Notes: generated by a model not told the origin, from the letters alone. 64,000 nucleotides of DNA from an uncultured Litoreibacter sp. (GCA_947504205.1 CANNGL010000002.1:310001-374000), one strand, 5' to 3'; shown: positions 43,191-52,373, numbered from the stretch's first letter. Made by a program: numbers and translations.

Positions 43191-45930
43191 GCGCGTGCCA
43201 TCCGATATGATCTCCTTCGCTTTGAATGGGCGCACGGTCGATTTGCGACCTCGTGCTGGCGAGAGACTGTCGGGGGCATTGCGCGAAAGCTGCGGGGCGC
43301 GTGATGTAAAAGTGGGTTGCGATGCGGGTGACTGCGGAGCCTGCACCGTTCTGGTCGACGGCGCGCCCGTTTGCGCCTGTCTGATGCCGGTCCATCAGGC
43401 ACAGGGACGCCGTGTCGAAACATTGCAGGGCTTGGTTAAGGCGGCCCCCGAGGCAAAGGCACTCAGCGAGAGTTTTCAGGATCATGGTGCTGCTCAATGC
43501 GGCATCTGCACTCCGGGCATGATGGTCTCGGCCGTTGCCCTGTTGCGTGACATCCCTAGCCCAAGCGTGGCGCAGGTGCAGGACGCGCTCGGTGGCGTTT
43601 TGTGCCGCTGCACGGGGTATCGCAAGATTATCGATGCGGTGGTGGGTGCGGGACAAATCCGCAGCACAACCAAGGACACAGGTCACACAGGTCAAGCCAT
43701 CCGCAGGCTGGATGGCGCAGGCAAGCTGGCCGGTACGGAAAAGTTCGGAGATGACGTTGCTCCGCCCGACACATTGGCGGTGCGTGTCATTCGATCTCCG
43801 TTCCACCGTGCCGCTTTCCGGTTCGATGACCTGGAGGACTGGGCGCAGAAAACACCGGGCATTGTTGCGGTGCTGAGTAGCGCAGACATCAACGGGCGAA
43901 ACTGTTTTGGCGTGATCCCGGATTTTGCTGATCAACCGGTATTTGCAGAACAGGAAACCAGATTTCGCGGGGAAGCCGTCGCCGCTGTGGTTGGAACTCC
44001 GGACGCAATCGCGGATTTTGACCCTGAGACCTTCCCAGTTGCGTGGGAAGAGCTTCCATCGGCCCTTGAAACTGAAGATGCGATGTCGGGCCGTGCTGCC
44101 CAGCTTCACAGCACACGCGATGACAATATCATGTGCAGCGGGTTTGTGACTTGTGGCGATCCGGATGCAGCATTGCACGCGGCGGATGTGAGTGTCGAAG
44201 GCCAGTTCACGACCCCCTTTGTCGAACATGCCTATATCGAACCGGAAGCCGGGTTTGCCAAAGTCGTCGATGGACGACTGGAAATTCATGCCTGCACTCA
44301 AGCTGCGGTCATGGATCTGGAGGCGCTTGAGGATATCTTGGCGTTGCCGCGTGGGGACATCCGAGTGGTGCCGACCGGTGTTGGCGGAGGCTTTGGCGCG
44401 AAGATAGATCTTTCGCTGCAGCCCTATCTGGCGCTGGCTGCTCTCAAGACCGGTAAGCCGGTGCGGATGGCTTATTCACGTACGGAGTCCATGCAGTCGA
44501 CGACCAAACGGCATCCTTCCGAAATCTCGATGAAGATCGGGGCCAAGCGAGATGGGACGATCAGCGGGATAGAGTTTTCAGGTCGTTTCAATACGGGCGC
44601 CTATGCAAGCTGGGGCCCGACTGTGGCGACGCGCGTGCCAATTCATGCTTCGGGGCCCTATCGTGTGGCGGACTACCGGGCCAAGGCGACGGGTGTTCAT
44701 ACGCATTGCGTGCCGGCCGGCGCTTTCCGAGGGTTTGGCGTACCTCAATCAGCCATTGCGCAGGAAAGCCTGTTTGATGAAGTGGCCGACAAGCTGGGGA
44801 TGGACCAGCTTGAGTTTCGCCTTCGCAACGCGCTGGACAATATGACACCCACCGTTTGCGGTCAGGTCTTTGGAAGCGGTGTCGGGATCAAAGCCTGTCT
44901 GACCGCTTTGCGTTCGAGTTGGGAGACCGAGAAAACGGCAGCTGCCACCTATAACGCTAGCCACACTGTGCTCAAGCGGGGCGTTGGGCTGGCAAGTGCG
45001 TGGTATGGCTGTGGAAATACATCCCTACCCAATCCGTCGGTGATCAAGGCTGGTATCCGGGCCGATGGCACGATTGTGCTGCATCAGGGCGCGATTGATA
45101 TCGGGCAAGGCTCTAACACGGTGATCGCCCAAATTTTCGCCACTGCACTGGGTATTGCCGTTCATAAGCTAACACTGGTTGGGGCCGACACCGATGTTAC
45201 ACCTGATGCGGGCAAGACCTCAGCCTCGCGGCAGACCTTCATCAGCGGTAATGCCGCGCGATTGGCTGGCGAGGCTCTGCGCGCGCGCATACTGAAACTG
45301 GTGAACGCGGACAAAACCTCCCGGATCGAATGTGGAGACGGCCATATCAAAGTGACTGACGGCGCGACGGCGCATCGGATCGACCTGGCCTCGCTAGAAA
45401 CAGATCGGGACGGCTATGTCCTGCAGGCTGAAGAGGCCTACGATCCCCCGACCAAACCCTTGGATAAAAACGGGCAAGGTGCGCCGTACGCACAGTTTGG
45501 ATATGCCGCACATCTGGCCGTTGTAGAGGTCGACATGCAGCTTGGTGCGGTTCGCCCCGTTCGTTTCGTGGCGGCCCATGATGTTGGCCATGCGATCAAC
45601 CCAATGCTGGTTGAGGGACAGGTTCACGGAGGGATTGCGCAGGGCTTGGGGATGGCTTTGATGGAAGAATACATCCCCGGGCGCACCGATAATTTGCACG
45701 ATTACCTGATCCCTACGATTGGTGATATTCCTGAGATTGAAACCGTGATCGTGGAGGAAGCGGACGCGCACGGGCCTTATGGGGCGAAAGGTTTGGGCGA
45801 GCATGTGTTGATCCCGACGGCCCCTGCTCTCTTGAATGCAATCAAGGATGCGACGGGCGTGCGGATCACTCAGGTTCCGGCGACGCCTGCGCGCGTCCGG
45901 GCCGCATTGCGGGAGCTTGGCGATGACTGA
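43183..45930 (+). CDS. fused 2Fe-2S and molybdopterin-binding hydroxylase subunit
   Basis: A 915-residue fusion. The first 165 residues are the 2Fe-2S subunit: plant-type cluster C46, C51, C54 and a following Cys near 64-66; second cluster C106, C109, C141, C143. The rest is the xanthine-dehydrogenase-type Mo domain with GVGGGFGAK, GAFRGFGVPQ and the catalytic Glu in GAKGLGEH. Usually these are separate subunits. Such enzymes hydroxylate N-heterocycles next to the ring nitrogen with water as oxygen source. The context points to a pyridine carboxylate as substrate (inference). Confidence 0.93.
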   Translation: MDKRVPSDMISFALNGRTVDLRPRAGERLSGALRESCGARDVKVGCDAGDCGACTVLVDGAPVCACLMPVHQAQGRRVETLQGLVKAAPEAKALSESFQDHGAAQCGICTPGMMVSAVALLRDIPSPSVAQVQDALGGVLCRCTGYRKIIDAVVGAGQIRSTTKDTGHTGQAIRRLDGAGKLAGTEKFGDDVAPPDTLAVRVIRSPFHRAAFRFDDLEDWAQKTPGIVAVLSSADINGRNCFGVIPDFADQPVFAEQETRFRGEAVAAVVGTPDAIADFDPETFPVAWEELPSALETEDAMSGRAAQLHSTRDDNIMCSGFVTCGDPDAALHAADVSVEGQFTTPFVEHAYIEPEAGFAKVVDGRLEIHACTQAAVMDLEALEDILALPRGDIRVVPTGVGGGFGAKIDLSLQPYLALAALKTGKPVRMAYSRTESMQSTTKRHPSEISMKIGAKRDGTISGIEFSGRFNTGAYASWGPTVATRVPIHASGPYRVADYRAKATGVHTHCVPAGAFRGFGVPQSAIAQESLFDEVADKLGMDQLEFRLRNALDNMTPTVCGQVFGSGVGIKACLTALRSSWETEKTAAATYNASHTVLKRGVGLASAWYGCGNTSLPNPSVIKAGIRADGTIVLHQGAIDIGQGSNTVIAQIFATALGIAVHKLTLVGADTDVTPDAGKTSASRQTFISGNAARLAGEALRARILKLVNADKTSRIECGDGHIKVTDGATAHRIDLASLETDRDGYVLQAEEAYDPPTKPLDKNGQGAPYAQFGYAAHLAVVEVDMQLGAVRPVRFVAAHDVGHAINPMLVEGQVHGGIAQGLGMALMEEYIPGRTDNLHDYLIPTIGDIPEIETVIVEEADAHGPYGAKGLGEHVLIPTAPALLNAIKDATGVRITQVPATPARVRAALRELGDD

Positions 45931-47413
45931 GAAACGAGAAAAGCCAGAGAAGATCCGCTGCGACGCCTGTCCGGTCATGTGCTATATCGCTGACGGCAAG
46001 TCGGGCGCCTGTGACCGCTATGCCAATCACGGCGGCGAGTTGGTCCGGTTGGATGCCTTAACGATCCTCGAGAGCACTGACCAAAAACTGGTCCCCTTTA
46101 TGAAGAACGGCGGGCCGGACGATTGGGACGGCAACATCGTGCAAGGTAACCGCCCTTTTGTCACTGCGGTTGGCGCAGGCACGACCTATCCCGATTACAA
46201 ACCCGCACCTTTTATCGTCAGCCAAGAAGTCGAAGGCGTCGATATGGTCACGGTCGTGACGGAAGGAATATTCTCCTACTGCGGCGTGAAGGTGAAAATC
46301 GATACCGACCGCCATATCGGTCACGAGCGCGATATCGTGCGTGTGGAGGGTGAGCCGATTGGACATGTGATGACCTCGGAATATGGCTCAAAGATGCTGT
46401 CGCTGGGGGGTGTTGAACATCTCACGGGCGGGTCGAAAGCCGAAGGCCGGGTGACCTGTGACGCTTTGCTGAAATTGTGCAACCGTGAAGCGGTGAACAT
46501 GGTGATCGGCGAAGATGACCATCAGACCGAGATAGTCGTTCAGGCAGGCCGCGCACCGGTAATCAACGGTGTGGAAGAACAGCTGATGCGGGTTGGCTGT
46601 GGGTCTGCAGCGATCGGCATGTTTGCCAAGCAATGGCTGGGGCATGTCGATGAGGTCGTTGTGGTGGACGATCATATCACGGGTGTGTTGTCCGAGCATG
46701 AAGCCGGAAAGCAGCTGGATGTCCCGCGCACTGGGATCAAGATCAAGGGTCGTCGCTCGACACCGGGTCGCTATTTTCAGGTCGCCGATCCCGGCACCGG
46801 CTGGGGCGGGACGAATATCGAAGACCCGCTGACAATATTGGGGCCGTTTAACCCGAAGATCGCCTGGGCCGGATTGCGCTTGCTGATGGTTTCGACCACG
46901 GGAGAGCAGTTCGCGTATTTCGAACTTGATGACGATCTTGTACCGCAACCTGCAGAGATACCTCAGAGGTTGAAAGCGTCTGCCGACTTGATCGCCGAAA
47001 ATTGCGAACCTTCCGTATGCTCTGTTCTATTCATGGGTGGCGCTGGTGGAAGCCTGCGGGCAGGTGTGACCGAAAACCCGGTGCGACTGACCCGATCCGT
47101 CAAGGACTCTCTGACCTATGTCTCCTGCGGTGGTGCTGAGGCATTCGTCTGGCCCGGTGGCGGTATCACCGTGATGGTCGACATCCTGAATATGCCACAA
47201 GGCTCGTTCGGGTATGTGCCCACACCCGCGCTGGTCGCACCGATCGAATTCACAATGCGTGTGGAGGATTACGGGACGTTGGGTGGGTACACCGGCGAAA
47301 TCAAGACCATTGAGACCATCGAGACCGCCCGCACACGCAAGGTCGCTCAGTTTGATGGACAGCCGGACCCGACGGATCACGCAAACTACCGCTGGGCAAA
47401 GGGGCGCCAATGA
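45923..47413 (+). CDS. 6-hydroxynicotinate reductase-like protein
   Basis: A 496-residue protein of the family annotated as 6-hydroxynicotinate reductase after Eubacterium barkeri Hnr. An N-terminal cysteine group (C13, C16, C20, C30) can bind an iron-sulfur cluster. Glycine-rich loops VGCGSAAIGMFA and MGGAGGSLRAGVTENP are conserved-looking features further on. Hnr reduces the ring of 6-hydroxynicotinate to tetrahydro-6-oxonicotinate. It follows the Mo hydroxylase with an 8-bp overlap, the right order for hydroxylation then ring reduction. Identity of the substrate is inferred. Confidence 0.8.
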   Translation: MTEKREKPEKIRCDACPVMCYIADGKSGACDRYANHGGELVRLDALTILESTDQKLVPFMKNGGPDDWDGNIVQGNRPFVTAVGAGTTYPDYKPAPFIVSQEVEGVDMVTVVTEGIFSYCGVKVKIDTDRHIGHERDIVRVEGEPIGHVMTSEYGSKMLSLGGVEHLTGGSKAEGRVTCDALLKLCNREAVNMVIGEDDHQTEIVVQAGRAPVINGVEEQLMRVGCGSAAIGMFAKQWLGHVDEVVVVDDHITGVLSEHEAGKQLDVPRTGIKIKGRRSTPGRYFQVADPGTGWGGTNIEDPLTILGPFNPKIAWAGLRLLMVSTTGEQFAYFELDDDLVPQPAEIPQRLKASADLIAENCEPSVCSVLFMGGAGGSLRAGVTENPVRLTRSVKDSLTYVSCGGAEAFVWPGGGITVMVDILNMPQGSFGYVPTPALVAPIEFTMRVEDYGTLGGYTGEIKTIETIETARTRKVAQFDGQPDPTDHANYRWAKGRQ

Positions 47414-48270
47414 CCGCTCAGGCTTCCCTTCTGACCGGCAATCGGTTGCATTTGCAGCATGGTCCGATCGATCTGATTATCGGAGCGACGGCATCGGACG
47501 AGGCCCGCGAGAAAGCGTTTTCGGCAGCGCAAATTCGCTTCGAAACCGTGCTGGATGAATTGGTTGCGGAGCTGCCGTTGCTGCGTCGGCCGATGACGTC
47601 CTCCTCCCCCGCTCCCGACGGGGCAATTGCGCAGCGGATGGATCGTGCCACACGGCCCTTTGCAGGTGAGTTCATCACGCGTATGGCAGCAGTGGCCGGG
47701 TCGGTGGCCGATACAATATTGGCCGCAATGCTGCATGCGGCACCTTTGCGCCGGGCCTACGTCAACAATGGCGGGGATATCGCGCTGCATCTGTCGAAAA
47801 ACAAGAGCTTTGTCACAGAGATGTCTGACCATTCAGGACGACCGCTGGGCCGCATCACGATCAGCTCTGATCAGGGCATCGGGGGGATGGCGACGTCAGG
47901 TCGGCATGGACGCAGCCATTCGTTTGGGATCGCCGATAGCGTCACCGTATTGGCTGGATCAGCGGCCTCTGCCGACGCTGCCGCCACTTTGATTGCAAAT
48001 GCAGTGGATTTACCTGGGCATCCGGCAATACGCCGCACCGCCGCGAATGCGCTCGATCCGAACACTGATCTTGGCGAGCGTCTGGTGGTGACTGACTGTG
48101 CAGCCTTGTCCGAACAAGAGGTTGGCGCAGCCCTGACGGTTGGGCTTCGTCGCGCCAAAGCCATACGGTCTAACGGTCAAATCGCTGCGGCAGCTTTATT
48201 TCTGGATGGGCAAGTCCAACTGCTCGGATCCTCATTTACTCACCCTCAACGGAGCCTGACTGATGCCTGA
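47410..48270 (+). CDS. UPF0280 family protein
   Basis: A 286-residue protein of the ApbE-like UPF0280 family: VNNGGDIALHLS, GGMATSGRHGRSHSFG and a Thr/Ala-rich DAAATLIANAVD segment. The fold is related to FMN transferases, but no activity is known for UPF0280. The gene is locked between the Hnr-like gene (4-bp overlap) and the first DUF1185 gene (8-bp overlap). An attractive guess is flavin attachment to, or maturation of, a pathway protein. Confidence 0.85.
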   Translation: MTAQASLLTGNRLHLQHGPIDLIIGATASDEAREKAFSAAQIRFETVLDELVAELPLLRRPMTSSSPAPDGAIAQRMDRATRPFAGEFITRMAAVAGSVADTILAAMLHAAPLRRAYVNNGGDIALHLSKNKSFVTEMSDHSGRPLGRITISSDQGIGGMATSGRHGRSHSFGIADSVTVLAGSAASADAAATLIANAVDLPGHPAIRRTAANALDPNTDLGERLVVTDCAALSEQEVGAALTVGLRRAKAIRSNGQIAAAALFLDGQVQLLGSSFTHPQRSLTDA

Positions 48271-48844
48271 TATTATTCTGCGAAAGACCGTTTTGACGCG
48301 GGAGGATGTCTTTCACGAAGGCGGACCTGCGACAGGTAAACCGCTTTTGAGAGGCTCCATTATGGCTGTGATCAAGAATCCTTTCGCGGGTCGTTACGAG
48401 CCGGAAATTCAGCACTTCATGGAGGATCTGAAACCGCTCGGGCTGGACATGGCGCGCAAACTGGCCGAGGCGTTGGGTGGCGCGGACCTGATCGAGGGAT
48501 ATGGCAAGGGCGCTATTGTCGGAGAAGCTGGCGAAATTGAGCACGGGGCTTTGTGGCACGTGCCGGGCGGCTATGCGATGCGCGAACTTCTGGGAGATGC
48601 CAAGGCGATCGTTCCCTCCACCAAGAAGGTTGGTGGTGTTGGCGCACGGCTGGATGTGCCCGTCACGCATATCAACGCCTCTTATGTGCGAGGTCATTTT
48701 GATGCGATGGAAGTTGGCGTCAATGACGCGCCGCGCGCGGACGAAATGGCGGTTGTTCTGGTGATGACAACCGGTGGACGGATCCATGACCGCGTAGGTG
48801 GGTTGGCTGCGGCTGATATCGAGGGAAAGGACGGATTGAGATGA
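48263..48844 (+). CDS. DUF1185 ('amino acid synthesis') protein, first copy
   Basis: A 193-residue DUF1185 protein. Typical strings are VIKNPFAGRYEPEIQ, LGVADLIEGYGK-like (GGADLIEGYGKGAIVGEAGEIEHGA), VPSTKKVGG and DAPRADEMAVVLVMTTGGR. The family name in databases refers to amino acid synthesis, without firm biochemistry. A second copy follows directly with a 4-bp overlap. In this island it may act on the ring-opened, amino-acid-like product. Confidence 0.85.
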   Translation: MPDIILRKTVLTREDVFHEGGPATGKPLLRGSIMAVIKNPFAGRYEPEIQHFMEDLKPLGLDMARKLAEALGGADLIEGYGKGAIVGEAGEIEHGALWHVPGGYAMRELLGDAKAIVPSTKKVGGVGARLDVPVTHINASYVRGHFDAMEVGVNDAPRADEMAVVLVMTTGGRIHDRVGGLAAADIEGKDGLR

Positions 48845-49425
48845 GCGCCAAGATTCGCAAAATTGCCGTTACGGTCGAGGAAACGCATCTCGAAATCGGG
48901 CGTACGATTTCGCCACCCACCCGTAAGGCGGTTGCGATCGCCGTGATCGAAAATCCGTTTGCGGGCAGTTATCAAGAAGACCTGTCGGACTTGATGGAGA
49001 TCGGGGCTGAGATGGGCGCATTGCTTGGCGACAAATGCGTCGCGGCGCTAGGCATTCAGCCTGCGGAGGCTGAAAGCTACGGTAAATCCGCAATGGTCGG
49101 TGAAAATGGAGAACTGGAGCACGCCGCCGCGATTTTGCATCCTCAACTGGGCGCGCCTTTACGAAAAGCCGTCGAAAAAGGGGCCGCGCTTGTGCCATCA
49201 TCCAAGAAGATGGGCAGCCCCGGGCAAGTGCTGGATGTGCCTTTGGGGCACAAAGATGCAGCCTATGTGCGTAGCCATTTCGACGGTATCGAGGTTCGTT
49301 TGAATGATGCACCGCGCGCCAACGAGATCATGGTAGCGGTCGCAGTGACGGATAGCGGGCGTCCCTTGCCTCGTGTTGGCGGGCTGAAGTCGGATGAGGC
49401 CGAGGGCAAAGACGGTCTGCGATAA
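48841..49425 (+). CDS. DUF1185 ('amino acid synthesis') protein, second copy
   Basis: A 194-residue paralogue of the preceding gene. Shared motifs: VIENPFAGSYQED, AESYGKSAMVGENGELEHAA, VPSSKKMGSPG and NDAPRANEIMVAVAVTDSGR. The copies differ enough to be old, so they may form a heteromer or act on successive intermediates. It starts inside the stop of the first copy (ATGA) and precedes the MarR gene by 32 bp. Confidence 0.85.
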   Translation: MSAKIRKIAVTVEETHLEIGRTISPPTRKAVAIAVIENPFAGSYQEDLSDLMEIGAEMGALLGDKCVAALGIQPAEAESYGKSAMVGENGELEHAAAILHPQLGAPLRKAVEKGAALVPSSKKMGSPGQVLDVPLGHKDAAYVRSHFDGIEVRLNDAPRANEIMVAVAVTDSGRPLPRVGGLKSDEAEGKDGLR

Positions 49426-49457
49426 CTACGCGTGTCAGGTTGGCGAAAGGTCATGGA

Positions 49458-49895
49458 ATGACTGAAACAGAGACCACAATAGAAGAGACCTATCAGCTTG
49501 ATCAGCAAGTGGGTTTCTTGTTGCGGTTGGCCAATCAACGACACGCCGCGATTTTTCAGGACCATGCTGTGGGCGATCTGACACGCACACAATTTGCCGC
49601 CATCGCGCGTCTGGCCGAGCATGGCAGATGCTCCCAGAACCAGTTGGGGCGTTATGCGGCCATGGATATCGCTACAATCAAGGGGGTCGTCGACCGCCTC
49701 AAACAAAAGGGGCTTGTCGGCACCGAGCCATCTCAGGATGACAAACGCCGCAGCCTGATCTCTCTGACGCCCAAGGGTGAGGCGTTGGTGGAAGACCTAC
49801 ATCGCGCTGGCCGTGAAATTTCGCGGGCCACACTCGCGCCTTTGACCCCTGCCGAGCAGCGCAGCCTGCTCAAGCTATTAGGGAAACTGGCGTAG
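49458..49895 (+). CDS. MarR family regulator of the heterocycle island
   Basis: A 145-residue MarR protein. The winged helix is at about 45-105 (HGRCSQNQLGRYAAMDIATIKGVVDRLKQKGLV, wing QDDKRRSLISLTPKG). It is the last gene of the Mo hydroxylase operon and converges on the enamidase-like gene. It probably represses all three transcription units through the TTAGTAT-containing sites at 42313, 51099 and 51214, and is released by the substrate or an intermediate (inference). Confidence 0.9.
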   Translation: MTETETTIEETYQLDQQVGFLLRLANQRHAAIFQDHAVGDLTRTQFAAIARLAEHGRCSQNQLGRYAAMDIATIKGVVDRLKQKGLVGTEPSQDDKRRSLISLTPKGEALVEDLHRAGREISRATLAPLTPAEQRSLLKLLGKLA

Positions 49896-49907
49896 GGCGC
49901 TGGCGCT

Positions 49908-51071
49908 TCAAACCACTTCGGGCAGCTTGTTGGCGGGGGGTGTGTTCCGGCTTCGGTGGCTTGTGATCTTTCCGTCAATGATGGTCATACCAACACCGGG
50001 CAAGTTCCCAAGTTGCACCGATTCAAGCAGGTTCTTTCCCGGGGCGTGCTGCGCCTGATCCATCAGAACAAAGTCTGCAGAATATCCGGCCTCAATCAAT
50101 CCTACGTCCAGCTCCCGCCGACGCGCCGTGTTTCCGTTGGCAAAGCAAAATGCCGTCTCTGCCGGCACGTTCCCCAACGAGGACAACATAGCGACCATCC
50201 GCATAATGCCCAACGGCTGCACGCCCGAGCCCGCAGGACCATCGGTGCCGAGGATGATCTGATCGAGCTTGTCCAATTCGCGCGCGGTGTTCAGTGTCAA
50301 AAGCGCTGCGCGTTCATTGCCGTTGTGAACAATCTCCAATGCGGCTGTGCAGTTTTCGCAAAGACAAACAATCTGGTCGTCTGGCAAGGCCGAGTGACCG
50401 CCATTGATATGACCCACAACATCCGTCCCGGTTTCAAGCACCATATCCGCATCGATCAGTCCTGATCCCGGAATAGACGGCCCGCCGGTGTGGATCGTGC
50501 TTTGAATGCCGTATTTGCGCGCCCAGTCGACCATCTGATTGGCGGTCTTACCGTCTTTGACGGTGCCCAATCCCACCTCACCCAGCAGCTTCACGCCCGC
50601 ATCGGCGAGGTCTTTGAAATCCTGCTCTTCCATCCCGTGCTCAATCACCGGAGCACCTGCATGCACCTTGACGCCCGAGGGTCGGAAATTTTCGTACCAA
50701 CGCTGTGCGGCAATCGCCATTGCCTTAAGACCCACGACGTCTTTGGGACGGCCCGGCATGTGAACCTCACCTGCGGAAATGAGGGTTGTCACCCCTCCAT
50801 GAAGCGTTGAATCGATCCAGTGGAGTTGCTGCTGACGCGGGGTGTAATCCCCCACAACAGGGTGGATATGACTGTCAATCAGGCCCGGGGCGAGCGTTGT
50901 TCCATGGGCGTCCACCACAGTTGTAGCCCCATCTGTATCGAGGTTGCTTTCCTGACCCCAAGCGGTGATTTTACCATCCTCGGCAATCATGCAGTCGCCA
51001 TCGGCAATCGGCGCTTCGATTTTGCCTGTCAAAATCATGCCGATGTTCTTGATTACGAGTTTTTCGGCCAT
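49908..51071 (-). CDS. enamidase-like amidohydrolase
   Basis: A 387-residue amidohydrolase-superfamily enzyme. Metal ligands are in DSHIHP, GEVGLGT, IHTGGPSIPGS, HINGGHSA and TDGPAGSG. The stretches GDYTPRQQ, HGGVTTLISAGEVHMPGRPKD and the C-terminal RNTPPA agree with my memory of Eubacterium barkeri enamidase, which opens the tetrahydro-6-oxonicotinate ring to 2-formylglutarate and ammonia. Divergent from the Rieske gene, it shares their control region. It is the only minus-strand gene of the island. Confidence 0.82.
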   Translation of the reverse strand: MAEKLVIKNIGMILTGKIEAPIADGDCMIAEDGKITAWGQESNLDTDGATTVVDAHGTTLAPGLIDSHIHPVVGDYTPRQQQLHWIDSTLHGGVTTLISAGEVHMPGRPKDVVGLKAMAIAAQRWYENFRPSGVKVHAGAPVIEHGMEEQDFKDLADAGVKLLGEVGLGTVKDGKTANQMVDWARKYGIQSTIHTGGPSIPGSGLIDADMVLETGTDVVGHINGGHSALPDDQIVCLCENCTAALEIVHNGNERAALLTLNTARELDKLDQIILGTDGPAGSGVQPLGIMRMVAMLSSLGNVPAETAFCFANGNTARRRELDVGLIEAGYSADFVLMDQAQHAPGKNLLESVQLGNLPGVGMTIIDGKITSHRSRNTPPANKLPEVV

Positions 51072-51098
51072 TGCGCTCTCCCAACTTGGCGGTTCAAC

Positions 51099-51227
51099 TC
51101 ATTAGTATGCACATGACTTACCACAAAGAAAGCCTTGTCCGTCGGGGCCAGTTTCAAAAATTGGCGCGCGACGGATTCGGCACCGCAAAGGCGCACTCAG
51201 TCAGGCTCATTCCGTTAGTATACTAAC
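51099..51227. promoter_or_regulatory. divergent control region with two TTAGTAT-type operators
   Basis: TCATTAGTATGCACATG (51099-51115) lies 28 bp before the enamidase-like start and repeats the 17-mer at 42313-42329 with one mismatch. The perfect palindrome GTTAGTATACTAAC (51214-51227) lies about 80 bp before the Rieske start. Both contain TTAGTAT, so one dimeric regulator could control both directions. The MarR protein at 49458-49895 is the nearest candidate. Confidence 0.62.
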
Positions 51228-51305
51228 AAAAATCATTGACTCGTCCTACATTCCACGGCTCAATTCAGAAAGTGGACCACCAGAAGGCCGGGAGGGGATG
51301 TTTCT

Positions 51306-52373
51306 GTGAGCTTTGTAAAAAACGCTTGGTACGTTGCAGGCTGGTCCAGTGCGTTCGGGGAGGATCTCAAAGCGCTTGAAATTACCGGCCAGAAGCTGGT
51401 GATGTTTCGCGACACCACCGGTAAGGTCAAAGCTCTTGAAGATCGTTGCCCGCATCGCCTCCTACCGCTGTCAAAAGGAAAGCGTATCGGCGACACGATC
51501 CAGTGCGGCTACCATGGGATGACGTTTGACGGCAGCGGGCAATGTGTGCGCGTGCCCGGTCAGGACAACACACCGGCCAGCGCCTACGTTGAAGCGTTTC
51601 AGGTTGAGGAGCGCCACGGAATTGTTTGGGTTTGGATGGGTGAGCCGGCGCGGGCCAATCCAGATGATATCTTCAATCTTCCGCAGTTTTCCGACCCCGA
51701 TTGGCATGCCCATCAAGGTGAAGCGCTACATATCACCGCAAACTATCTGAATGTCGCTGAAAATCTGGTCGACCCTGCCCATGTCAGTTTTGTGCATCCG
51801 ACGACACTTGGAAATGCGGCCAGCGAAAATGTCCCGGTGCATGTCTCGACAAGCGGCGAGGTAATATCGGCATGGCGCTGGATCAGAGATGCCCCGCCTA
51901 TCGGGTTTTTCCAGAAGTTCGGAGGCTTCGATGGCCATGTAGATCGTTGGCATTATTACGATTTGCACCTGCCCACCACGGCGGTGATCGATTTCGGAAG
52001 CGTCGACACGAAAATGAACTGTCCCGAAGATGAACGGGACCGCGGCGTGCGCATATTCGCGCTGCATTTCGTCACGCCGGTGACCGAGGACTATACGATT
52101 GATCATTGGATGCATCTGCGGAACACGGCTGTGGGCGACGACGCCGCTTCTGCGCAGATGGACACGATGTTCAATACAGCGTTCGCGGAAGACAAAGCCA
52201 TTCTCGAAGCCATCCACGAGAGCGAACAGCGTCCGCAACGGCGCAGGCCTATCCGGGTGGCTATCGACAAAGGACCAAATGTCTATCGCAAGCGCATTCG
52301 CGATATGATTGTCTCGGAATCAACCGAAGATCTTGGTGAACCGGTCAAGCCGGTCTTCATCCAACACGACTGA
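51306..52373 (+). CDS. VanA-type Rieske non-heme iron oxygenase
   Basis: A 355-residue oxygenase component. The Rieske 2Fe-2S ligands are C48-x-H50 and C67-x2-H70 (RCPHR, CGYHG), and the mononuclear iron site is D156, H159, H164 (VDPAHVSFVH). The start is a GTG at 51306 with GGGAGGGG upstream. VanA-type enzymes often remove O- or N-methyl groups. No reductase (VanB-like) gene is in the island, so an external one must serve. It leads the unit with the ABC importer. Confidence 0.9.
   Translation: MSFVKNAWYVAGWSSAFGEDLKALEITGQKLVMFRDTTGKVKALEDRCPHRLLPLSKGKRIGDTIQCGYHGMTFDGSGQCVRVPGQDNTPASAYVEAFQVEERHGIVWVWMGEPARANPDDIFNLPQFSDPDWHAHQGEALHITANYLNVAENLVDPAHVSFVHPTTLGNAASENVPVHVSTSGEVISAWRWIRDAPPIGFFQKFGGFDGHVDRWHYYDLHLPTTAVIDFGSVDTKMNCPEDERDRGVRIFALHFVTPVTEDYTIDHWMHLRNTAVGDDAASAQMDTMFNTAFAEDKAILEAIHESEQRPQRRRPIRVAIDKGPNVYRKRIRDMIVSESTEDLGEPVKPVFIQHD

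Noticed and set aside
43162-44301. A 379-codon frame on the minus strand opposite the Mo hydroxylase
   Set aside because: It mirrors the codon pattern of the real gene, which has complete cluster and Mo motifs in the plus frame.
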